A stretch of 64,000 nucleotides of DNA from an uncultured Oscillospiraceae bacterium. GTDB taxonomy: Bacteria > Bacillota > Clostridia > Oscillospirales > Oscillospiraceae. Every line of letters begins with the position of its first letter. The stretch's first letter is position 1. The stretch lies in contig CAJOEH010000018.1 in assembly GCA_905233385.1 (NCBI GenBank), positions 1-64,000 of the forward strand, given 5' to 3'. The translations under genes were made by a program, and so were the position numbers. Positions 28,788-36,200 of this stretch are shown here, in pieces. The notes beneath the pieces were generated by a model, which saw only the letters and a program-made list of their open reading frames with translations, had not been told where the DNA came from and did not search any database.

Positions 28788-30248
28788 TTACTTTTCTTTC
28801 TTGGGAGCGGTTTCGACGACGACCGGCTGCGAAGCCAGCTTGCCGCCCAGCGCGCCGACCAGCAGGGTCTTGATGTCCAGCCCCATGCCGGAGGCAAAGC
28901 CCTCGGTGATCTGCGTGGTGGAGCCGACGATGTCGGAGATCAGCTTCGCGGAGTTGCCCTCGCCGTACATGGTGATCTTGTCCACCTTGGACAGCGGCTC
29001 GGCCACGTTCTTGGCGATCTCCGGCAGGGCGTTCATGACCATTTCGATCACAGCGGCCTCGCCGTACTTGCGCATGGCCTCCGCCTTCTTGTCGATGCCT
29101 TCGGCCTCGGCGACCGCCTTGGCGCGGATCGCGGACGCTTCCGCTTCGCCGACGGCGCGGATGCCCTCGGCCTCCTGTTCCTTCGCGAAGCGCACCGCCT
29201 CCGCGGCAATCTTCTGCGCCTGCGCGTTCTGCTCGCGCTCGTAACGCTGCGCCTCCGCTTCCTTCTGGCGGCGGAAGAGGTCCGCCTCCGCCGCTTGCTT
29301 CTGGCGGTAAAGCTCGGCGTCCGCCTTGGCGCGGATCTCCGCGTCAAGATACTGCTTGGTGACTTCGACGTTCTGCTTATTCAGCTCCGCGTCGCGCTCG
29401 GCGCGGGCGATGGCGGCGTTGACCGTCGCGGTCTGAATGGACTTCTGCTGTTCCTGCTTCTGGATCTCGTAGGCGGCGTCCGCCTCGGCCATCTTGGTGT
29501 CCGCGGCGACTTTCAGCTCCGCCTGGCGGATCGCCAGCTCGTTCTGGCGCTGCGCGATCACGGTGTCCGCTTCCACGCGGGCGTCGTTGGCGGCCTTGTC
29601 TGCCTGCGCCTTGGCGATCGCGACGTCGCGGTCGGCCTGCGCCTTGGCGATGGCGGCGTTCTTCTTGATCAGAGAGGTGTTGTCCGCGCCGAGATCGCGG
29701 ATCAGGCCGTTTTCGTCGGTCACGTTCTGGATGTTGCACGAGAGGATCTCAATGCCAAGCTTGTCCATGTCCTTCGCCGCCTTCATCATCACCTGATCGG
29801 AGAAGGAGTCGCGGTCGGTGTTGATGTCCTTCAGGGAAAGCGTGCCGATGATCTCGCGCATGTTGCCCTGCAGCGAATCCTGCAGTTCCGCGGCGATCTT
29901 GTCGGGGCGCATGTTCAGGAAGTTCTTGGCGGCGAGCTTGATGCCCTCGGGCGTTGCCGAGATGCGCACCTTCGCGACGGCGTCCACATTTACATTGATA
30001 AAATCGTTGGTCGGGACGGACTGCTCCGTTTTGATGTCTACGGTCATTTGCCCGAGGTAGAGCTTGTCGAGTCTCTCAAAGAAGGGAACCTTGATGCCGG
30101 CTCTGCCGATCAGGATGCGGCCGTTCTTTTTGATGCCGGAGATGATGTAGGCCTGATCGGGCGGGGACTTGACGTAGCCGGTGAGAATGATGATCAGCAG
30201 GGCAAGCGCGCCGATGACGATGGGAAGATAGGGGATAAAGTCTTTCAT
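28788..30248 (-). CDS. Flotillin family protein
   Basis: MKDFIPYLPIVIGALALLIIILTGYVKSPPDQAYIISG...; long Ala/Glu-rich coiled coil AEADAAYEIQKQEQQKSIQ.... Confidence 0.85.
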   Translation of the reverse strand: MKDFIPYLPIVIGALALLIIILTGYVKSPPDQAYIISGIKKNGRILIGRAGIKVPFFERLDKLYLGQMTVDIKTEQSVPTNDFINVNVDAVAKVRISATPEGIKLAAKNFLNMRPDKIAAELQDSLQGNMREIIGTLSLKDINTDRDSFSDQVMMKAAKDMDKLGIEILSCNIQNVTDENGLIRDLGADNTSLIKKNAAIAKAQADRDVAIAKAQADKAANDARVEADTVIAQRQNELAIRQAELKVAADTKMAEADAAYEIQKQEQQKSIQTATVNAAIARAERDAELNKQNVEVTKQYLDAEIRAKADAELYRQKQAAEADLFRRQKEAEAQRYEREQNAQAQKIAAEAVRFAKEQEAEGIRAVGEAEASAIRAKAVAEAEGIDKKAEAMRKYGEAAVIEMVMNALPEIAKNVAEPLSKVDKITMYGEGNSAKLISDIVGSTTQITEGFASGMGLDIKTLLVGALGGKLASQPVVVETAPKKEK

Positions 30249-30668
30249 AATGTACCTCCTTACTTGTCTGTGAACCTCTTTCCTTACTGATCCGTGCGGG
30301 GCGGATTGAGCCGCCTGCCTTCGCCTCCTTGTCCGCACAGGGCGATACAGCCTTGAGAAAAACAAAAAACCCATGCCGAACCGATTTGGTTCGTCATGAG
30401 TCTCGTACTTACAGGCGCGCCGACCGCAAAGCGGCGTGATGACGGCGGCGCCTCCCCGAAAGGGGAACTACTCCCTCAAGAGCAGTATCAATTTGTGTCA
30501 TTATTATACCACACCCCCGGCCCCTGTCAAGAGATTTCGCAAAAATTTTTTTGCCGGGGAAAAGCGACGATTCCCTGCGGAAAACCGTTGCAATTCTACG
30601 AAGCATTTGCTATGATTGTACTGCAATTTTACGGTGCCGCGCCGCGGCATAAGGAGATAAACAGACGA

Positions 30669-31826
30669 ATGACCAAAAGAAACGGATTGTCGAAAGACCT
30701 GAAGGCCCTGCTGTTCCTGATCGCGTTCATCGCGCTGTTCTGCGTCTTCGCGATCCCGATGGGGCTCGGCAACGCGCTCAACACGCTGATGAACACCGCT
30801 TACGAGCTGCTGATCGGGACGGTCTTCAAGATCATGGCGATCGCCGTGATCGCCGGCGCGCTCTCGAATCTGCTGACTGATTTCGGCGTGGTGGGCCTGC
30901 TGAACAAGCTCCTTTCCCCGCTGATGAAACCGCTGTTCGGTATGCCGGGCGCGTCCGCGCTGGGCATCGTTTCGACCTACCTCTCGGACAATCCGGCGAT
31001 CCTGACGCTCGTGGATAACAAGCAGTTCCGCCGCTATTTCAAGGCCTATCAGGTGCCGGCGCTGACAAATCTCGGCACGGCGTTCGGCATGGGCCTGATC
31101 GTGACGAGCTTCACCCTCAGCCTCGGCAGCAAGCTCGGCGGCCGGGTCTGGCTGGCAGCGGTGTGCGGCAATCTCGGCGCGGTCGTCGGCGCGATCATTT
31201 CGACGCGGATGATGCTCCTGTTCATGCGCCGCCACTTCGACCGCGAGGCGCCCGCCCTGCCGGACGAGGAGATCGAGGCGGACGAGCAGAAGAAGGCGGA
31301 GAAGCCGAAGGGCTTCCTGCACGTCCTGACCGCGCTGCTTGAGGGCGGCGAAAACGGCGTGAAAATGGGCCTCGGCATCATCCCGGGCGTGCTGATCATC
31401 TGCACCCTGGTGCTGATGCTGACGAACGGCCCTGCCGCGAGCGGAACGTACACCGGCGCGGCGTTCGAGGGGATCGGCCTGCTGCCGTGGCTCGCGGGGA
31501 AGCTCAGCGCGGTGCTCAAGCCGCTGTTCGGCTTCAGCAGCGGCGAAGCGCTGGCGGTTCCGGCGACGGCGCTCGGCTCGGCCGGCGCGGCGCTCGGCAT
31601 CATCGACCGCTACGCGGAGGCCGGCCTGATCAGCGTGGGCGACCTGTCAGTCTTCACCGCGATCTGCATGTGCTGGAGCGGTTACCTCAGCACCCACGTT
31701 TCGATGATGGACGTGCTGGGCTGCCGCCGGCATACCGGCAAGGCCATCATCAGCCACACCGTCGGCGGTCTGTTCGCCGGCATCGCGGCGCACTGGCTGT
31801 TCGAGCTGATGCAGCTTCTGCTGTGA
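30669..31826 (+). CDS. Nucleoside recognition (Gate) domain membrane protein
   Basis: MTKRNGLSKDLKALLFLIAFIALFCVF...GLLNKLLSPLMKPLFGMPGASALGIVSTYLSDNPAIL. Confidence 0.75.
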   Translation: MTKRNGLSKDLKALLFLIAFIALFCVFAIPMGLGNALNTLMNTAYELLIGTVFKIMAIAVIAGALSNLLTDFGVVGLLNKLLSPLMKPLFGMPGASALGIVSTYLSDNPAILTLVDNKQFRRYFKAYQVPALTNLGTAFGMGLIVTSFTLSLGSKLGGRVWLAAVCGNLGAVVGAIISTRMMLLFMRRHFDREAPALPDEEIEADEQKKAEKPKGFLHVLTALLEGGENGVKMGLGIIPGVLIICTLVLMLTNGPAASGTYTGAAFEGIGLLPWLAGKLSAVLKPLFGFSSGEALAVPATALGSAGAALGIIDRYAEAGLISVGDLSVFTAICMCWSGYLSTHVSMMDVLGCRRHTGKAIISHTVGGLFAGIAAHWLFELMQLLL

Positions 31827-31930
31827 CGCGCCGCCTGCGGATTCTTTGGCCGAATCCCCGTTGACAAGACGGGAAAACGGTGGTATTTTAGTAGAAGAAA
31901 CCGAATAAACGCACAGAAAGGAAGAATACT

Positions 31931-32569
31931 ATGGTTTTATGTCCGAATTGCAGTGCGCAGCTGCAGGATGGCACGGCTGTCTGCCCGTACTGCGGCGCAC
32001 AGATCCCGTCTGCTTTCCAGCAGAATCCTCAGCCTGACTATCAGCAGCCCAATTACCAGCAGCCGAACTATCAGCAGCCCAACTATCAGGGCGGCTACCA
32101 GCAGCCCAACTACCAGGGCGGCTACCAGCAGCCCGGCTATCAGCAGCCCAACTATCAGGGCGGCTATCAGCAGCCCGGCTACCAGCCCACCCGCGGCCCC
32201 ATGGGCGGCTATCGCGCCAACATCAAGAAGCGCGATATCGCGATCACGATCATCCTCAGCATCGTGACCTGCGGAATCTACGGCCTGATCTGGTTCTTCT
32301 ACCTTGTCAACGATCTCAACGTCGCCGCGCAGACCCCCACGGATAAGACGCCGGGCATGGTCCTGCTGCTCAGCATCGTGACCTGCGGCATCTACGGCAT
32401 TATCTGGGTCTATCAGGCCGGCGAAAAGGTCGACAAGATCCGCCAGATGAACGGCGAGGCTCCCTCGAATTCCGGACTGATCTATCTTCTGCTCTCGATC
32501 TTCGGCCTGGGCATCGTCGCCTACTGCATGATCCAGATGGAGCTGAATAAAGTCGCTGCCCTCGAGTGA
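31931..32569 (+). CDS. DUF4234-like membrane protein with zinc ribbon and QQPNYQGGY low-complexity repeat
   Basis: CPNCSAQLQDGTAVCPYCG; tandem QQPNYQ/GGYQQPGY; two SIVTCGIYGLIW segments. Confidence 0.8.
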   Translation: MVLCPNCSAQLQDGTAVCPYCGAQIPSAFQQNPQPDYQQPNYQQPNYQQPNYQGGYQQPNYQGGYQQPGYQQPNYQGGYQQPGYQPTRGPMGGYRANIKKRDIAITIILSIVTCGIYGLIWFFYLVNDLNVAAQTPTDKTPGMVLLLSIVTCGIYGIIWVYQAGEKVDKIRQMNGEAPSNSGLIYLLLSIFGLGIVAYCMIQMELNKVAALE

Positions 32570-32946
32570 TGCGCCGGCGGCTGAAAAAAACCTGTCTTCT
32601 CGGCGCAGCCGTCCTTGCGGTCGGCTGCGCCTATGCCTTCTTCTGGATGAAAACGGGGCTCAGCATCCCGTGCCCGATCCACCTGGCGACGGGCCTCAAC
32701 TGCCCGGGCTGCGGCGTTTCGCGCATGGCGCTGAGCCTGCTGCGGCTGGACTTCGCGGCGGCGTTTCGCTATAACGCGGTGCTGTTCTGCCTGCTGCCCG
32801 TGCTGCTGGGGCTCGGCGCGCTGCACGCGGTCCGCTACGTCCGCCTCGGCACGAAGCGCGCAGGAAAGATCGGCGAGGCGATCGAATGGACGCTGGTCGT
32901 CGCTCTGCTGATCTGGGGCGTCGTCCGGAATATCATCGGCATGTAA
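32566..32946 (+). CDS. DUF2752-like small membrane protein
   Basis: CPIHLATGLNCPGCGVSRMALSLLRLDFAAAFRYN. Confidence 0.8.
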   Translation: MMRRRLKKTCLLGAAVLAVGCAYAFFWMKTGLSIPCPIHLATGLNCPGCGVSRMALSLLRLDFAAAFRYNAVLFCLLPVLLGLGALHAVRYVRLGTKRAGKIGEAIEWTLVVALLIWGVVRNIIGM

Positions 32947-33011
32947 ACGAACCGCCCTTTCTACGCTTTGGAGAAAGGACGGCTTTTCAAAATGAAAAGG
33001 AGGATGAAGCA

Positions 33012-33191
33012 ATGAAATACCGTACAATGGGCAAGCAACATGCGAAGACGGTTCAGGACAACCTCGGACACGCGACGGCGGCTTTCACTTTGAAGGTCTA
33101 CGCGCACGTGAAGGACGGAATGAAGCGGCAAAGCGCAGCCAGAATGGACCAGTTTATCCACAATCTTGACAGCGCAGAAGAAAGTATTTAA
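33012..33191 (+). pseudogene. Tyrosine recombinase (integrase) C-terminal remnant
   Basis: AKTVQDNLGHATAAFTLKVYAHVKDGMKRQSAARMDQFI: LGH...Y tail of phage-type integrases; N-terminal and most catalytic residues absent. Confidence 0.75.
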
Positions 33192-33263
33192 GGCAAAATT
33201 AAGGCAATAAAATTTCCTGCCGAAAAACGCCGAACTTTTTGGCATCAAAAACGGCCGGAAAAA

Positions 33264-33282
33264 GGTGGACGATATAGGACTC
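33264..33282. repeat. 19-bp att-like duplication of the tRNA-Val 3' end
   Basis: GGTGGACGATATAGGACTC, identical to 33633-33651 inside the tRNA gene. Confidence 0.8.
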
Positions 33283-33361
33283 TTCCGCGGGCTAAAAAAT
33301 GTGCCACCGGCACATTTTTTGCGCTCTGCGGAACGCCGCCCTGTTCGAGTCCTGCCTCCAC
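33265..33361. repeat. Nested multi-block inverted repeat
   Basis: GTGGA...AGGACTC-TTCCGC...AAAAAATGTGCC acc GGCACATTTTTT...GCGGAA...GAGTCCT...TCCAC pair in nested order. Confidence 0.75.
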
Positions 33362-33410
33362 GAAAAAAATCAGCCGTGCCACACGGTGTGACTGATGATC
33401 GAAAGCGTTT

Positions 33411-33592
33411 GAGTGAAGTATCTCGCTGGCGCGAGATGTGAAGTATTTGCCTTTCGGCAAATGTGAAGTTTTGCGGCGAAGCCGCAAAGTGAAGTGAAAT
33501 AAATCCACACACGCCCGCAGGCATTTCACATGGCGAAGCCATATTTCACGCGCGAAGCGCATTTCACAAATCCACGCATGTGGATTTATTTC
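33411..33592. repeat. Array of variable palindromes with TGTGAAGT / ATTTCACA linkers
   Basis: TCTCGCtggcGCGAGA, TTTGCCtttcGGCAAA, TTTGCGGCgaaGCCGCAAA, TGGCgaaGCCA, GCGCgaaGCGC; bounded internally by GAAATAAATCCACA (33496) / TGTGGATTTATTTC (33579). Confidence 0.8.
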
Positions 33593-33596
33593 GTTG

Positions 33597-33629
33597 CAAA
33601 AAGGCACTTGCTTTCGCAAGTGCCTTTTG
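33597..33629 (-). terminator. Terminator downstream of tRNA-Val
   Basis: AAAAGGCACTTGCgaaaGCAAGTGCCTTTTT on the minus strand. Confidence 0.75.
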
Positions 33630-33631
33630 CC

Positions 33632-33708
33632 TGGTGGACGATATAGGACTCGAACCTATGACCTTCCGCACGTCAAGCGGATGCTCTAGCCAGCTGAGCT
33701 AATCGTCC
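33632..33708 (-). tRNA. tRNA-Val (anticodon GAC), CCA encoded
   Basis: Minus strand GGACGATTAGCTCAGCTGGCTAGAGCATCCGCTTGACGTGCGGAAGGTCATAGGTTCGAGTCCTATATCGTCCACCA; full cloverleaf, loop TTGACGT. Confidence 0.95.
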
Positions 33709-33871
33709 GTAGCAAGGGTCATTATATCGAATGATATTTCGTTTGTCAAGTAGAATTTTTGCTTTTTTTGGACGTTTAGACAAGGATTGCTCCCTCAGTC
33801 AGCTTCGCTGACGGCGCCCTCGTCGGAGAGAGCCGTCAGCGAAGCGGCGTGCCCGGTGGTCTGCCGGAGGT

Positions 33872-34024
33872 TTACTGCATCATGTTCGTGACAGACTGCT
33901 CCACGCTGTCGACCGCCTTCTGCATGGTGCTGCGGACGGGGGACTGCGGCGGGAGCATGAGGGCGATCGCGCCGCCGGCGACCATACCGGCGCCGAGCGT
34001 CAGAAGAAACGTCTTGACCTGCAA
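33872..34024 (-). CDS. 50-aa single-TM small protein (TTG start)
   Basis: RBS AAAGGAGG then TTG: MQVKTFLLTLGAGMVAGGAIALMLPPQSPVRSTMQKAVDSVEQSVTNMMQ; absent from the supplied ORF track. Confidence 0.5.
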   Translation of the reverse strand: MQVKTFLLTLGAGMVAGGAIALMLPPQSPVRSTMQKAVDSVEQSVTNMMQ

Positions 34025-34167
34025 GCCTTTGCGCCTCCTTTCCGGATTCTTTTTCAGTTTTATTCTGCCCGTTCGGGAGAAAAATATCGGATTTCGGCAA
34101 ATCGTTCTTTGCTGCGATCGGAAGTTGTGATATAATAGAAAAAAGAGTTCGAACGGAGGCGTTTTTT

Positions 34168-35091
34168 ATGGCGATCGACACATTACAGGAACAGATCCGA
34201 AAAATGAAGAATCCGGTCATGGTCGGCCTCGACCCCTATCTTCCGATCCTGCCGCAGCACATCCTGCGCGACGCGTTCGAGGAGCACGGCCAGACCCTGC
34301 GCGGCGCGGCGGAGGCGTATTACCGCTTCTGCACGGAGCTCCTGGACCGGCTGTGCGGCATCGTGCCGGCGGTCAAGATCCAGAGCGCGTGCTTTGAGGC
34401 GCTCGGCGCGGACGGCATCACACAGATGCAGAAGATCTCGCGCTACGCGAAGGAGAAGGGCTACTACGTCCTGATCGACTCCATGCGCGGCGACGTCGGC
34501 AACGTCGCGGAGATCTACGCGCAGGCGATGTTCGGCTCGATCTCGGTCGGCGAGACGGCGCATAAGCTCTACGACTGCGACGGTCTGACCGTCAACGCCT
34601 ACCTCGGCAGCGACGGCGTCAAGCCCTTCCTGCCGTACTGCAAGCACGACGGCAAAAACGTGTTTATCCTGCTCAAGACCTCGAATAAATCCTCGCGGGA
34701 GGTGCAGGACCTGCTGTCGGGCGACCGCGTGATCTACACCGCGATGGCGGATCTTGCGATGCGCTGGAGCGTCGACCTGTTCGGCAAGTACGGCTATTCC
34801 GAGATCGGCGCGGTCGTCGGCGCGACCTATCCGCAGACGATGCGCCTGCTGCGCGAGAAGTACGACCGCTTGTTCTTCCTCGTGCCCGGCTACGGCGCGC
34901 AGGGCGGCACGGCGAAGAACGTGCAGTTCGCGTTCGACCGCTTCGGACACGGCGCGATCATCGCCGCCTCGCGGAGCATCATCTGCGCGTGGCAGAAAGC
35001 GGACAGCGACGGCACGGACTATCTTGACTATGCCGAGGCGGCCGCGCTCAAGATGAAGTCCGACATCGGCAAAAACGTGGTGATCCTGTGA
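34168..35091 (+). CDS. pyrF: Orotidine 5'-phosphate decarboxylase
   Basis: VMVGLDPYLPILPQ...VKIQSACFEALG...VLIDSMRGDVGNVAEIYAQ...VPGYGAQGG. Confidence 0.9.
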   Translation: MAIDTLQEQIRKMKNPVMVGLDPYLPILPQHILRDAFEEHGQTLRGAAEAYYRFCTELLDRLCGIVPAVKIQSACFEALGADGITQMQKISRYAKEKGYYVLIDSMRGDVGNVAEIYAQAMFGSISVGETAHKLYDCDGLTVNAYLGSDGVKPFLPYCKHDGKNVFILLKTSNKSSREVQDLLSGDRVIYTAMADLAMRWSVDLFGKYGYSEIGAVVGATYPQTMRLLREKYDRLFFLVPGYGAQGGTAKNVQFAFDRFGHGAIIAASRSIICAWQKADSDGTDYLDYAEAAALKMKSDIGKNVVIL

Positions 35092-36122
35092 CGACCCTCT
35101 ATCTCATCCGCCACGCGGAGGCGGAGGGCAACGTCTTTCGCCGCCTGCAGGGGCATTATAACGCCATGATCACGCCCAACGGCAGGAAGCAGATCGCCGC
35201 GCTGGCGAAGCGCTTCGAGGACGTTCGGATTGACGCGGTCTACGCGAGCGACCTGAGCCGCACCTGCTGCACGGCAGGCGCGATCTACCTCCCGAAACGC
35301 CTGCCGCTGCACAAAGACCCGCGCTTCCGCGAGCTGTACTGCGGCGACTGGGAGAATCTTCCCTTCGGCTGGCTGGAGCACGTCGATCCGACGCGCTACC
35401 GCGCCTTTACGGGCAGCCCGCGCGACTGGCACGTGGAGAACAGCGAGCGCTTCGGCGACTACACGGGGCGGTTTTTGGAGGCGATGGGCGAAGTCGCGGA
35501 GCGGCACGACGGAAAAACCGTCGCGATCTTCTCGCACGGCATGGTCATGCGCGGGGTCATGCAATGCCTGTTCTTCCCGGACAGGGACAACCTCGGCCAC
35601 AGCGAGAACACCGCCGTGACGAAGCTGATTTACGAAAACGGCCAATATACCCTCGAATACTTCAACGACGATTCGCATATACCCTATGAGATCTCCACCC
35701 TCGGCAGACAGATGTGGTGGCGCGGCGGCGACCATCGGGATTTCAATATGTGGTACCGCGATCCGACGCCCGACGACGCGGCGCTCCTGCGCGAGCTGGG
35801 CGTAGCAGGGGAGACGGAGCGCATTTCCATGATCGTGGATCATCCGACCGGCGCGGTCGCGCTGAAGCTCCTGCCGGACGACAAGGCGCTTTTGCAGGGG
35901 CTCGCCCTCCTGCCGGAGCACCGCGGCAAGGGCCTGTCCGAACAGCTGCTCGGCGAGGCGATCAGCATCGCGCGGGCGGCGGGCAAACGCCTTCTGACCG
36001 CAGAGCGAATGCCGGAAGCGCCTGCCGCGGCGCACCTGCTCGGCTGCTACGGCGTGACCGGCTGCGGGATGGAGCTCGTCTCCGCGGCGGACCTCAAAGA
36101 ATTCGACCGGCGGGCGGAATGA
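35088..36122 (+). CDS. Histidine phosphatase domain fused to C-terminal GNAT-like domain
   Basis: TLYLIRHAEAEGN (RHG motif) ... C-terminal LALLPEHRGKGLSEQLLGEAISIARAAG (acetyl-CoA-binding-like). Confidence 0.8.
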   Translation: MTTLYLIRHAEAEGNVFRRLQGHYNAMITPNGRKQIAALAKRFEDVRIDAVYASDLSRTCCTAGAIYLPKRLPLHKDPRFRELYCGDWENLPFGWLEHVDPTRYRAFTGSPRDWHVENSERFGDYTGRFLEAMGEVAERHDGKTVAIFSHGMVMRGVMQCLFFPDRDNLGHSENTAVTKLIYENGQYTLEYFNDDSHIPYEISTLGRQMWWRGGDHRDFNMWYRDPTPDDAALLRELGVAGETERISMIVDHPTGAVALKLLPDDKALLQGLALLPEHRGKGLSEQLLGEAISIARAAGKRLLTAERMPEAPAAAHLLGCYGVTGCGMELVSAADLKEFDRRAE

Positions 36123-36140
36123 TCTCGTCCGAATCCGATA

Positions 36141-36169
36141 GCATAGCCTCCCCCGAACGTGCATACGAT
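36141..36169 (+). promoter_or_regulatory. Candidate sigma-E-type promoter of spoIVA
   Basis: GCATA at 36141-36145 and CATACGAT at 36162-36169, spacing compatible with the recalled B. subtilis SigE consensus; not tested. Confidence 0.4.
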
Positions 36170-36200
36170 GTAGCACGAGACTTTGGGGGAGGCTATTGCT

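Noticed and set aside
30396-30668. N-terminal extension of the nucleoside-recognition protein ORF
   Set aside because: Runs through palindromic and A/T-rich intergenic sequence; the start MTKRN at 30669 fits family length and RBS (AAGGAG).
33265-33361. Integron attC site
   Set aside because: No GTTRRRY/RYYYAAC core sites and no integron integrase; the adjacent recombinase remnant is phage/ICE type at a tRNA.
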